From Syngnathus acus (Eukaryota > Chordata > Actinopteri > Syngnathiformes > Syngnathidae), in assembly GCF_901709675.1 (NCBI RefSeq), contig NC_051099.1, forward strand, positions 5,582,001 to 5,646,000: a stretch of 64,000 bases of DNA, written 5' to 3'. Each line of letters begins with the position of its first letter. Position 1 is the first letter of the stretch. Shown piece by piece: positions 1-11,400 of the stretch. Both the position numbers and the translations under genes were made by a program. Under the pieces are notes generated by a model, which saw nothing but the letters and a program-made list of their open reading frames with translations, was not told the DNA's origin and made no database searches.

Positions 1-996
1 TAACCGATAAACTGTTAAAGGCGCAACTTCCTTTTCAATGTGCAGTTGGCTAGCCAGCTATGCTTGTAATCGTGTTTGAGAGCGGAGACAACAGCTTGGG
101 TTTTACACATTTTAAAGATTCATCTTAAAATATATGTACTTGGCGACTTTTTTTCATCCCTGAAATATCTCGGCAGCTCTGTTCTTGGAGACAGCACACA
201 GTGTTCGGAAAAACAAAGGAGGCTAATCAAAGGCTGCTTGCGTATAAACAAGATATATTCCATTGACATTACTGACTGTGCATTGTCAAAAAAAAAGAAT
301 CCACAGTAATGCCGTGGCGGCGAGCTTTTGTTTGCAAATTGCCGTCTCGCCACGCGTATGTACTTGTAGGTGGGTCGGTCTTTATTTCTCTACCTTGACT
401 GAGGTTTATGGCGGCGTGACAGATTCCATTTTTATGACAATGAGCACAGAGCCACCTAGGGCGCAGGGAAAAGAGGAGGGGGGGAGTCAAAGACAAAACG
501 TTTTTCCAACAGCCGCCACTCCTGTTATTTCCCCCGAGCGAGCACTGATGGGCTCCCTTCTCGAAGGTTCCATTTTTTAGGGAAAAAAAAACTTGTTTGA
601 AAACATATGGCGTGGAAGGAGCGGGGTGGGAGAAGCAAATGAGGTGAAGACTCCGGGAAGAGAAGCTACGTGGGCGGGAAAGAACAAATAAACAAACCAC
701 AAGTGTGCTTAACGGTGGCGGGAGAGCACAGCGTCTCGAACAAATGTTTTCCGGATGAAATGCGGAAAACAAATAGCATGAGACCTTCCCATTCAGGAGA
801 TGTATGTAAGCGGCATTTAGAATTGCCTACGGATGCCTCAGGATGACGCCAAAGCACTATTTTTCGATTGAAAAAAAGCGTTTGGTCTGTATGATAGAAG
901 CTCTTCTTCTTACTTCAACATAGTTCTTAGGCATCAAGGTACTGCAAGGCAACGCCCCAGCACTACTTTTATTAGACGGGCTCTATTCTTTTATAC

Positions 997-1300
997 TAGG
1001 GGTGTCAAACTCATTTTTTTAGTCATAGCTTCTTTCGGAGGGCCATTAACCCAAATAAATGTATGAGCACCTCATATTATTTACAGTAAAAGCTACAAAA
1101 CACACTGACAAATAACTCATTTTCAAATCAGACGAGTAAAAACTTTTAAAATATTAAAAAAAAAAAAGATATTAAAAGTGAAGACAATTTGCAATTCTAG
1201 GAATGACACACGAATTTGATGCACAATTTGTCTTCGCGGGCCACATAGAATGATGTGGCGGGCCGTCTCTGGCCCCCGGGCCTTGAATTTGACACCTGTG
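997..1300 (+). mobile_element. hAT-like non-autonomous element, family A copy 1
   Basis: The element begins taggggtgtcaaactc and ends gaatttgacacctgtg, an inverted terminal pair. It is flanked by ttttatac (989-996) and ttctatac (1301-1308), matching at 7 of 8 bases, which suits the 8-bp target duplication of hAT transposons. The interior has a GC-rich block near the right end (ggcccccgggccttg) and an A-rich middle. There is no transposase. Two further copies lie at 6771-7100 and 37727-38054. Confidence 0.8.
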
Positions 1301-1335
1301 TTCTATACTCTTTCTGAAACACACCTATGACACAA

Positions 1336-1384
1336 GATGGCGTCAAAGCACTGTGAACAAGAAAAGTAGTGCTTTGGCACCATC
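1336..1384. repeat. imperfect hairpin with recurring AAAGCACT motif
   Basis: The left arm gatggcgtcaaagcactgt and the right arm agtagtgctttggcaccatc are roughly inverse complements around an A-rich loop of about ten bases. Related single arms occur at 842-864 (gatgacgccaaagcacta) and 1486-1505 (gaaaagtagtgctttggtac). The flanking arms are in inverse orientation, as if they were the termini of an older element into which the hAT-like copy at 997-1300 inserted. Confidence 0.5.
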
Positions 1385-2602
1385 ACTATCATGGCAGTTA
1401 TAAAACATTTTTTAGGGGGACGTCGGGCACCAATTATTTACAATATTAGTGGCAGGGCTCCCAATTCACCTCAAACAGCATAACAGAAAAGTAGTGCTTT
1501 GGTACTATTGTGTGGCTAACAAAAACATGTGGAATCATATATATATACGGGGAGGCTTCACTGTAATTTTTAATGGGATGGTTGTGCAGGAAGCAGACGG
1601 AAGATGTGTGCTGCAAAGAGAAAGGAAGGGCAGGTGTCTTGAATACAAATGGCCGCCCCTACAGCCCGCCAGGGCCGGGGCCGGCACCGAGGCCTCCCTC
1701 CTTGACGCTTCAGGCTGCTAATGACTCTCAGCTGCCTCTAATGAAAATGACTTCCAATTCCCTGCTCACTGTATCGATTGTGTTACATGGAAGGGGGGAA
1801 GGTGAGGGGGGGGGGGGTCTCCAAATGTGAGGTGGAGTGTTTATTTTGGTTCCTTGTGACACGGAAGAAAACGCAGATCTGGGGGAAAAGTTAAATCCAT
1901 AAAAAGCACTTTGATTAGTGCGTACTATGCGTTGTAAAAGTCTCCGAAGGGAATAGTCTTGTCACTCTTGCCACATTACTGCCACATTGCCATCTCCTCA
2001 TGATGACTTTGTTCCAGTTCAAATTTGAACTGTCAACAAGCTGCTGTGAAGGCAGCAGCTGTCTTCATGTTTGAAGAGTTTGTCAGGTTCCGCCCCCACC
2101 ACTCCGCCTTCCGCCACTTTAATCGCTTTATTTGTACTTCATTATGTTTCACAACGCAAACACCTACACCATGTAAACAAACTTTTGAAATAGCTCGCAT
2201 GCATGCAATCATCACCCAGTAGGCATCGACTGTCCGATCGGGAGGATAAAGAATACACCCGAGGGACTACATCTCAAAGGAACTTCAGGTTCTTCTTGTG
2301 AGCCGGAGCCCAATAAGTAGTAGAGGATTAATGACAGGATAAATGTCTAAGCTGATGCCTCAGTCTCTCTTAACGCTCTCTCCTCTCAAAGTCATGTCCC
2401 CTGAGTGTGTGTTGCCAGAATGTCCAAGTAGGAGGTGGCCTTGAGGTTAAACTTGGGATTTCTTGAGAGCGGGATGTCTGGGATACCATGTTATGACCGC
2501 CATTCCATGATACTGTTTGTACCTTTTGGATTTGAATGGTAACTATGTTTGTATTCCATCGATTAAGTCTCCTTAATAGCAATGTGTGCGTGTGTGTCGT
2601 AC

Positions 2603-2699
2603 TGAGGTCTGCCTTTAGCCTGGCACGTCAGCTCCAGGTTCTCTCCTTCCCTCGTCAGACCCTGAGGAAACTCGACCATGATCTTAACCTCAGGCTTGT
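2603..2699 (-). CDS. cadm1: cadm1 exon, start of Ig domain 3
   Basis: This 97-nt exon joins the Ig2 exon through a split tyrosine (T + AC) and reads YKPEVKIMVEFPQGLTREGE, followed by LELTCQAKGRP. Mammalian CADM1 has YKPQVHI, LQGLTREGD and LELTCEAIGKPQ here. It contains the first Ig3 cysteine; the second must be in the next exon, which is not in the window. The acceptor is tttcag after a good pyrimidine tract. The only suitable donor is gtacga at 2602-2597, a weaker match than usual, leaving the exon in phase 2 (CA, to be completed as Gln). Unlike the others, this exon is not symmetric, so skipping it alone would shift the frame. Confidence 0.92.
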
Positions 2700-4686
2700 C
2701 TGAAAGGAAAAAGATAGAGAGGGAAAGTGAGCGAGGGAGGCACACAGATAAGAAAAACTGGGCCAACATCACAAGTGAGAAGTTATCTTCCGACATCTTC
2801 CCGTAGTCCCTCCCAATCATTTCACGAGGAGGATCACAGAGCTTTATCAAACACTCTGCAGTATGTTTGCAGTTGTATTTATTTCGCATGATGCAGCCCG
2901 GTATCGAACATACCATTTGTTAGACGCATAGCGTTCTGACAGTATCAATCAAAACGAAAAAAAAAAACGTCAGTTGTTCTGTGCTGTCCACGTGTGACGG
3001 GTCTTTCTTCTTCTGTTCTATTCTGTTCACTCTTTCATCATGGCGAGGCATTGAGTTGTAGCCATCAACCGAGTGAGTGTCGAGTGCAACACAAACTGAT
3101 CCGAATCACCTCGAAATAAGAATGGAGGAGAGAAAAAAAATACTTTTGTGTGGCTTGACAATTACACACAATGGAGAACGAATCTTAGAAACGCTGATTA
3201 CAATATAAGACCTCAACAGTGTGGGTTAGAGAGTCTTTGTAGAAGTCGCAGAAAAAAAAAAAAGGTCTCATCAGGACTGAACAAAACCCTGAAAACAAGC
3301 TCGTAATTGAACTGGAGGCTGAGAATGTTGTTTTAAACTCGAGCGTTTCATCTGGCATGCGACGCAAACTACCAAGTGTAACTCGACTAATACAAAAAAG
3401 AGAGACGGAATATAATTACACATTGTACAACAACAGCTAGCTTAATGCTAACACATAACTGGAAACGCCACAGACAGGCTAATGCATATGAATTGAGCAA
3501 GAAAATCTGTTTTTATCTATTTCAGGGGAGGCCATTTTGGAATTTGCTGTTGAAAAATATTTTTTTGGGAGGGAGTCACCGACTGACGGCATTTTATTAA
3601 TTTGAGAAAGATGATTTGAGTGTTTTAAGTTGTAAGCACCAACACGGGACAAAATAAGCTGGTATCTCAAAGCACCATTGTTTGTATCCCCATTAAATGG
3701 CTGCTTGAATTTGCCCGTAGACTCCAGGCCTGGATGGGCTTGGCAAAGGCGAGCGTTGAAGTTCAACACCGCTGTTCCGACCTTGTTGGCAACAAATAAC
3801 AATGTCTGGCCATCCATCTGTCTAAATCACATCCCGTCAGTCGCAGTGACGGACAGTCGACGGGGCGTAAAGCCAAAGCCTCGTGCTCAACAGGCACGCG
3901 CCAACAAAGACAACAGAGCGCCGGGTTCTATTTTCACAACGAGGAAGGCCACGTGACCTTGTTTTTTTGTCTGTCCTTGGGGTTAGCCCCGAGTAGTTAT
4001 GGCAGTGTGTGTGTGTGTTGATGGAGAAATATGCACTGCAGTGCGCCGAGAGACCCGCATACTGCCACTTCGGGGGGAAATGAAATGGCGCGTATTGTAT
4101 GCAAGGGGGCCGTTATCATTATGCTAACTGAATTATTTGCTTTATTGCGTGCAGGCACTCGAGATGGCCGCTATCCATCTCGGCACGGCCGGCTGACCTT
4201 AAGGGAGAAAACAAGCAGGCAGGCAGCCGAGCCAAACGCCTTTGATTTGCTTACACGTAAGAAAAACCATTACGGGCTTGATGCCGTCCCCAGACAACGA
4301 GCTTTCTTAGCTCTGCTCTTACTACACAACACGCAAACACACACACTTTGCTCACGCAGCAGGCAATTCAAATGCAAATCACCTTGTCTGGCAATCAGTA
4401 ATCAGTGCGTAAAACTTGCGCCATGCGGTAACGGGGTTGGAAGTTTATACCGCTTACACAATCAGCAACGCCCCCCCCCCCCCCCACTCAAACCTATTTT
4501 TCTTTTAATCTTGTGTGTTCGTATGTGATGAAAACACAACAAGTCATCACTCCACCATAGAGTACAACAGGGGCTCTAGAAGTCTTCCCTGCGGGACGCC
4601 TTATGTCATGGTCATTTAAGAAAAAAATTCTGAAAGCTGTGAATGCGAGTGTGAATGATTGCATATATTAAACAAAAAGTACTCAC
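2700..4686 (-). other. cadm1: cadm1 intron between Ig2 and Ig3 exons
   Basis: About 2 kb of intron. It contains A-rich tracts near 3250, a short GT run near 4003-4018 and a run of 15 C at 4471-4485. No coding potential or recognisable transposon is seen; long open frames here (for example 4031-4528) show no domain-like composition. Confidence 0.7.
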
Positions 4687-4845
4687 ACTGAACTTCCAGG
4701 TATTTCTGTACTTGGAAGTCTTTGACTGCGGGGTGATCCACGATGCAAACAACCGGTACGCCGTCGTCCTCTTTGTTGACGGTGAATGTGAGACGGCTCG
4801 TTACCGTGTACATCCTGTCGTAGGTCAACTCCACCTTGGGCTTTC
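4687..4845 (-). CDS. cadm1: cadm1 exon, second half of Ig domain 2
   Basis: This 159-nt exon completes Ig domain 2. It reads [18 protein letters not shown], then [17 protein letters not shown] with the second disulfide cysteine, and ends in QKYLEVQ. Mammalian CADM1 has [26 protein letters not shown] and QRYLEVQ at the same places. The acceptor is ctacag right of 4845 and the donor is a strong gtgagt at 4686-4681. The stretch before DRMYTV (VELTY) differs from the mammalian EVEEWS, the most divergent part of the exon. Phase 1 at both ends. Confidence 0.95.
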
Positions 4846-5876
4846 CTGTAGCCAAGACAGGATTTTTTTTTTCGTAAAACAGTGAGTGAATACCGTCAAG
4901 AGAATACGGTCGATCGGGAGTATACGCGTTTAAAACGGCGGAAGGAAAGACTTTGCCGAGATAAGTGCTGCCAGATCTTAATACGAACATCTGCAGCCAT
5001 CAGTTGATTTGGTGTGAAGAGTGCACTGACACTCTACCCACTTGCACCTTCCCTCCCGCAGCTCGACTCCTGTCAACGAGGTGACAGCTGCCTCTTTGGA
5101 TGCCGGGAAAGCAAACCTGTGTGATGTGCCGGGTGTAAAGGGAGAGGTTATAATGAATACGCTGCCTCTGGAGGCTTCACAGTCGTGCAGCCACCTGACA
5201 CGGAGACCTGAAGGTGACTGCTGGAAAATCAGAATGTCTTTGAGGCCAATGAAAGTTAGTTGTTTATAGTTGCAGGTTCATTACAAATAGTTGAGGCCAA
5301 AGTAAATTTGTTTTGAATGTCTGACTGTCGGAAGGTGTTCCACAAGGAAGACCTACGGAGCTCTTAAAGTGCTCTCTGCTAAATGTGCCAGTTTTGCATT
5401 GCGTCTTTTGATGCGAGGCCATACCAGATGTGTCAGAAAGGTTCCAGGACAGGTATCATAGGCACACTTAGGCACGTAGGCACTATTATAGATCCAAGTT
5501 TGATCCAGGGTAACGGGGCTGCATCTGATTTAGAAATTGGGAGTAGCTCACGGAGACTCTTTTTTTCGAACGAATTACGGCAGATTGGCTGAACTTGCTT
5601 TCCTGTCTTTTGGATTCCCTTTAAAGGTTAGCTCATGTCAAGAGCGCCAGTAGCACAAATGTGACACCAACAGTTCATGCGACCGTATAGAGCCGGACCG
5701 TTGCTCTTTGATAACATGGAAAAATCTGCATCGGTCGCGAAGCAGTGGGTCAAATTAAACCTTTTTAGATTGGAACTTCTGAAGTCAACTTCTATTGTGC
5801 CTCTTATGCCACTTTGATCCATTAAGGCAAAGTCTTGCGGACAAGAGGGAAAAAAGGCTTCAATAAAAAAAATTAA

Positions 5877-5898
5877 AAAAAGATATATATATCTTTTT
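5877..5898. repeat. 22-bp perfect AT-rich palindrome
   Basis: The A run, gatatatatatc and T run form a perfect inverted repeat centred on a TA array. It is most likely a TA microsatellite bounded by homopolymers; no function is implied. Confidence 0.6.
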
Positions 5899-6770
5899 CT
5901 TTTGCCTAAATGTACTTTCATCCCTGCACTGCTTTAGAGGCAACTAATGAGAACCAGCTTGGGGTTGTCTCCCAAGACTAAAACCTAATGGCTGCCCTGG
6001 TCCCCGTCATTCACAGAAACGTCCCTTCAGGTGGCTTGGTCTCTCTTTTGCTAGCCGTCTGCCATCTTTTGTGCGAGAACAGAAAATATAATGACCCGCG
6101 TTGTTTGATCCGGCAATGCTGCACTGTCAGCTTGAGAGACAGCCATATCAGTGGCGAACACATGTTAATAAATCACTAAACAAGCTAGATAAGAGGAATA
6201 GGAAAGACGAGGTGCGGGAGATAATGAGGCGTATTCAGAGAGATGCTTGGATTTGCATTGGCGCCTTTTGTAACGACACCTTTAAATTAGCAGAGTCAAA
6301 TTCTTTCTATGCCCCTTATATTTTAACATGATCTGTTCTCAATGCTAGCGCCGGATGCTTCCAACTTATTTCTCAGTTCAGCAGGTTTGTATTTGAATAA
6401 TGTCGGTTTTATGATGTTCCGGCTCTTAATGTGTCCTTTCGCCCCCATGGCAACAATAGATACAAAGGAAGAGAACACAAGTAGCAGAGGGGTATGTTGA
6501 AGTACTGCTAGCATTGTGCTACGGTGAGAAATTGCAATTATTCCATTTGTGCATCAGCCGATGTACGCCACTGCTGCCTCTTCTTGTCCATGACAATCAA
6601 TTCTAAACAAAAAAACAGCGCATGGAAAGTACAGATGGGGTCGATGAGCATTTAGCCGTATTCACTTTAGTTGAAGAGACAGGGGGAATAAAATTATTGA
6701 AGAGGCACACACAAAATTTTGCCTTTTAAATTCAATGTATGACTTTTTATGTCTGATTATTATCCTCATT

Positions 6771-7100
6771 CAGGGGTGTCAAACTCGTTTTTTTCGCGGG
6801 CCGCATTGTAGTCATTGCTTCTGTCGGAGGGCCATCATGACTGTCAACCCAAAATAAATGTATGAGCACCTCATATTATATACAGTAAAAGCTACAAAAC
6901 AAACTGACAAATAACTCGTTTTCAAATCAGACGAGTAAAAACTGGTCAAATATTAAAAAAAAAAGAAACGATTAAAAGTGAAGACAATTTGCAATTCTAG
7001 TAATGACACACGAATTTGATGCACAATTTGTCTTCGTGAGCCACAAAAAATGATGTGGTGGGCCGTATCTGGCCCCCGGGCCTTGAGTTTGACACCTGTG
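6771..7100 (+). mobile_element. hAT-like non-autonomous element, family A copy 2
   Basis: It begins caggggtgtcaaactc and ends gagtttgacacctgtg, the clearest termini of the family. The interior is collinear with copy 1, including gtatgagcacctcatatta and gacaatttgcaattcta. Flanks (tcctcatt and ctttattt) do not form a convincing target duplication, so the insertion site has either decayed or rearranged. Confidence 0.8.
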
Positions 7101-7783
7101 CTTTATTTGTACTGATATACAGATATAAATCCAACGAGTCCTAAATATCTGAAAAAACGATCGTAGAAGTGGGATAACAAAAATAAACAAAAATAAATGT
7201 GGTGTTTTAGTTGGAGGTTGTGTCACCTTTGCAATGTTATCACAGATAAGAACATCCACGCTGACCGAAAGCCGCTCAAGCAGCTTCTGATTAGGATCTT
7301 TTTGTTTCAAAGTCCTTACAAAGCTGCTCAGTAGCTGAGAGGTGGGAAGTGCCTGGCACTGAGCCCACCCGTACCCGCCCGAGGACTCGCTGGCCCGGCT
7401 TCTCAGGCCCCCGGTCGGCTTTGATGAGGCCCGGGCTCATTGTCACCGAGCCAAGAGGCAGCACCAGGGCATCGAATACAAAAAAATGGCACGCACAAGG
7501 AAGATCTGACGCTATACTTTCAGAATGTGAGTACATGGGTTTCTGTTTACCCAACTACAGAGGGATATTGTAAAGAGGCCGAGCAATTAATCGAATTTAT
7601 TCATCGACACCGCAATGTAGTAGTGAAGTCCGTCGCTTTGATCTCTCAAGTCTCTCTTACCGCTTTGACATTTACTACAAAACAAATGTCAACAAAACAC
7701 ATACAAGCTAAAATGTGATTCAATTCGAAAAAGCATTCATCTTCCTACAAGCAAACAAAATGAGACGCATCGAACACACTAAC

Positions 7784-7921
7784 CTGGGAGCTCCTTATCG
7801 CCCTTCATCCATCTGATGGTGGCGGCGGGCTTGCTGCTCATGGCGGTGCAGGTCATCTCCGTTTCGTTGCCCTCGCTCAGGACCTCTTCGCGGGCATCGA
7901 TCATGGGGTTACCTGGGGGCA
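7784..7921 (-). CDS. cadm1: cadm1 exon, first half of Ig domain 2
   Basis: This 138-nt exon starts Ig domain 2. After a split valine codon it reads PPGNPMIDAREEVLSEGNET, then EMTCTAMSSKPAATIRWMKG with the first Ig2 cysteine and the core tryptophan (RW). This aligns with the mammalian CADM1 segment PPRNLMID...VNCTAMASKPATTIRWFKG. An N-E-T sequon lies just before the cysteine. The acceptor is tag at 7924-7922 after a pyrimidine-poor tract; the donor is gttagt at 7783-7778, weaker than the neighbours' donors. Phase 1 at both ends. Only a 369-nt intron separates it from the Ig1 exon to the right. Confidence 0.95.
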
Positions 7922-8290
7922 CTACAGCAGAGCAAAAAAAATAGTCTGTTTTCTTGCCTTCTAGTAGCTGCTGTTTTGGTTAGCAACCACGTTTGAATAC
8001 TGCCAATGGCAACTGAAATGTAAAATTTGCTGCTAACCAAAACAGCAGCACTTAGTCTTTTGCAGTGCAGTTCTAAATCAACTACGGCAATGAAAGAACT
8101 GCTAAATTCACCGTCAAACCAAATGGCTGTATCTTGGCAAAGGGATTCGCCCCTCCCTAATCTAAGCTCTTGAATTTGATACTTTCGCACCTAATCTTGC
8201 CAGAACAACTCGCAAGAAGCTTCAAGCGCGGCCAAATCCGGCTGTCAATCAACGAGTATGCAAAGGAGCGTGCGGCGTGGGCGGTCTTAC
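7922..8290 (-). other. cadm1: cadm1 intron between Ig1 and Ig2 exons
   Basis: A 369-nt intron, the shortest in the visible gene. It runs from a gtaaga donor to a tag acceptor. An internal imperfect inverted repeat is visible: tagtagctgctgttttggtt near 7962-7981 and aaccaaaacagcagca near 8036-8051. Confidence 0.8.
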
Positions 8291-8443
8291 CCAGCACGGT
8301 GATGTCGGCGTAGGCCTCCTGCGGCGGGTCGGTGTACAGCTGGCAAACGTAGCGGCCCTCGTCTGAGAGCGACACGTTGGACAGCGACACTCGCAGCTCG
8401 TTGTCGGAGAAGTTGACCAGCTGGAAGCGAGCGTCTTTTAGCG
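8291..8443 (-). CDS. cadm1: cadm1 exon, second half of Ig domain 1
   Basis: This 153-nt exon completes Ig domain 1. It joins the previous exon through a split proline codon (C + CG) and reads [18 protein letters not shown], then the Ig tyrosine-corner motif [18 protein letters not shown], which carries the second disulfide cysteine. Two sequons, N-F-S and N-V-S, sit where mammalian CADM1 has glycosylation sites in LLNFSSSE and LTNVS. The acceptor is gtcag directly right of 8443 and the donor is gtaaga at 8290-8285. Phase is 1 at both ends. Similarity to CADM1 is nearly continuous across the exon, which makes this the clearest family identification in the window. Confidence 0.96.
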
Positions 8444-11400
8444 CTGACGAGGAAGACAGAGTGCAAAGTGAGGAATAAAAGTAGTACGCACCTTGATATT
8501 TGTGCTTTTAGCCTGACGAGCAATTGCGAGGTTGTACTTTGTTTTGCAAGATAAATTTTGACTGAACTAGGTATAAGAAAATGCACTTGCCGACACTTTA
8601 GTCTTGCATTTTTATTTTAGAATGCAGCGCTATTTTCCTTCTTTATGGTATGCCTGGCCCGGCCACCTCTCTCCTCCAGCTTGTCAGTACGGCACTAATA
8701 CTAGTCGTTCTTTACAGAGGATCAAGAAGATAAGCCTGTCAGTGCTGTCAAAGCACTTTGAGTGAGTTTAAACACCAGCTTGCTCACAAAACCAATTAAA
8801 CCCAAAAGTCTGAGTCCCACTGTAAAAGGAGTATTAAATAGAAACTTTTTGTTACAAACGTTCATTAATCCCGTCGCATTGGAAGATTGGCCGTTATTTA
8901 ATATATTTTTTTGGTAATAGGATCTCTCACTTTGACTTAATTGCACTGATAAGCCCGACTACAGTCATGGCTTTAATACGCTGGTGTCACATGGATTTCA
9001 CTTAATGACTTTAGCAGACTCTGCTGTGCCTCCAGCTCTGCGAAATAACTTGTATTTCTTTCAAAAAATAAAATAAATGTAAGTAGTTTGATATCCTTAA
9101 CTGACCCCGAGATTTTCAACTTTTCTTTAAAGGTGGCTGCGAATTGCAAGCGAGTTGAAGATTTTCTACATTTGTGCATACATATACTCTTTGTACTGTA
9201 CTGAGTCCCCCGTTTGCACAAATTTATTTGACGTCCAGTGAGCACACACAAAGCCAAAGATTCCAATGGAAAATATGATGAAAGTTTCTTGATTGATGTA
9301 AAAAAAAATATAAAACAACAACAACAATTAAAAACACTAGATGATATCGAAAAGCTGTTGCTGTTCACTTGCCTCAAAGAAAAAGACAGGAGGCAAACAA
9401 AGGGATGTTGGAATATTAATCACCACAATTGATTTGGTGCATCATTAAAGTAGTACACTACATGCATATAAAGTGGAGGCCGGAGCGAGACGAGGTTTTT
9501 TGTCAAAACATTTGAGAGAAACATGCGGGTTTAAAAACGATATGAATGGACTAAAATGTCTTTGAGAATTTTTGTGGCTCAATTCATGACAGACGAGCTC
9601 ACCAAAGTTCCAGTGGTTATGCAAAACTAGCTTTAAAAAAAGTCTATCGAGCCAAATTTTGGGCTTCGCAAGATTTGGGTAAAAAAGATTAAAATACAAA
9701 GCAAACATTCTGGGCATAAACAAAAGGACTTTTCATGTCCTGACTGCTTCATAGCCTTGACAAGCGCTTCTCATTCAACGGCCTTGTTAGCATTCATTAG
9801 CTTGTTAATCTGCATGCTTTAATTCAATTAAACATGTTGCCAGATTCATACGTAGCGCCGACTGCAGTTTACACATGCATCTGATTGAATGTTTACAACA
9901 TGGGCAGAGCTTCTCTGGAGATGCATACATTGTGAGGAAGGGGGCTGGCTTTCATAAATAGAAGATTAAAGGTTAGAGAACATGATGTTTGGAGGTTTTC
10001 AGTAGCGTGCAAAAAAAGAATCCAGTTTCAAGAACGTCTAAAAACATTTTGTTTTATTGTCAAAAGTATTTTTCATTGCAAAAAGCCTTTTTTTCAATTG
10101 TCAGATTTATTAATAGGAATTGGTCTTGTTTCGTTAGTCTGTCTATGGGCTTCTGCTTCGTGTGTTAGCATCAAGGTATCTTAAAACAATGTACTTTGTA
10201 TGGTTTTATATAAGCATTCGTTATATTTTATAAAGAACAGCAAAAAACTCTTGGCAATCACATTGAATCCATTTCACAAAGTCCTCTTAATCCTCTTATG
10301 TGTCACTTTTAAATGAGGCATTGTGGTACGATATATAAAAGCCGACTTATTTGGACAACATTGACCCTTTAAGCCAGAAAGTGTGAGTGAGAATTGCGAG
10401 GACAAGTCAAAGCTATCCAAGGACAAGGCCACGTCGGCCGGCAGCGGCGAGCTTGGCGGGGAAACCGCTGCCGCCTGACACGGAAGGTGAACGGCGGGCA
10501 GCGCGGCGGACATTTCTATTACGGATGTGTCACTGCACACTGCATCACACATCATTCCTCTTTTGCGGATTTGGGACCCGGGGAAAAAAAAACTAGGGCG
10601 ACCTTTAGACCCGTGCTATTTTTTGCCCTCCTCCATCTCTTATAATGAGAAGTACACACCTTGTCAAGTGTTGCGATAAGAGACGTCTGTCAAATTTTTT
10701 CAAAGCTACAATTTTATTTGATCAGTTTTGTTTTCATGACAATGAAGAACAGAGTTAATAACAAAGTTGGTTCATTCGTAATTAAATGCAGAAAATTGAT
10801 AATTTTACAAGCATCCATCCGTCCGTCTGTCCATCCATCCATCCATCCACCCAAATACCAAGTCATCCATCCATCTGTCATCATTTTTAAAAAAAAAAAA
10901 TCTTTCCACCTGTCTATATTCCACACATCAAGGACGATCAACCATCCATTTTTGCCGAATAATCACTGATCCATCTGGCAAGCCACCTCCCAGTCTTCAC
11001 CATCAACCATCCGTCCATCAAGTCAGCCGTCACGATTCAACCATCCATCGATCAATTGACAAAAAATTTTCAAAGCTTTCCAGCCTCACATTGTTAAACC
11101 GTCGAACGACATCACTAAAGTGTGAATATTACGTATTTTTTAAGAGAAACAAGCCCATTTCATGCCCTCCGGCACCATCTCACATTGCACGTCAGTGCAA
11201 TTGTAAATAGGAAATTGATTGCCTGTATTGGAGCGGATGACAGAGTGCTCTCATTTCCCGCAAAGGCACTTAATCACAGCAAAAGGTGGCGGAGCTGTCA
11301 TGCCACTTCCCAAAATAGGTCAGTTATCATCTCGCTCGCTGAAATGTGGCTGACAGTAACGGTCAAATCATAGACGAGCAGAGGTGAAAATGACTGCTAT

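Larger units (their letters stand above)
1..2602 (-). other. cadm1: cadm1 intron (left of the Ig3 exon), continuing out of the window
   Basis: This is non-coding sequence downstream of the last visible exon. I looked on the minus strand for the rest of Ig3 (a Y-x-C tyrosine corner and the V-T-W core) and did not find it, so the next exon lies left of position 1. The stretch holds a hAT-like element at 997-1300 and related short inverted repeats around it. A G run lies near 1807-1819. The remainder shows nothing recognisable. Confidence 0.75.
4846..7783 (-). other. cadm1: cadm1 intron splitting Ig domain 2
   Basis: About 2.9 kb of intron. It holds a 22-bp AT-rich palindrome at 5877-5898 and the second family A hAT-like copy at 6771-7100. 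Otherwise it appears to be single-copy sequence with nothing I can name. Confidence 0.7.

Noticed and set aside
2563-2916. 117-codon open frame spanning the Ig3 exon
   Set aside because: Only 2603-2699 matches CADM1; the rest is intron read-through across the acceptor and donor.
4031-4528. 165-codon plus-strand open frame
   Set aside because: It runs into a poly-C tract encoding proline, has no recognisable motif, and lies in a cadm1 intron.
10811-11050. Spaced ccatcc units resembling a CRISPR-type array
   Set aside because: The units are 4 bases long and degenerate with no constant repeat-spacer layout; it is simple satellite DNA in a vertebrate intron.
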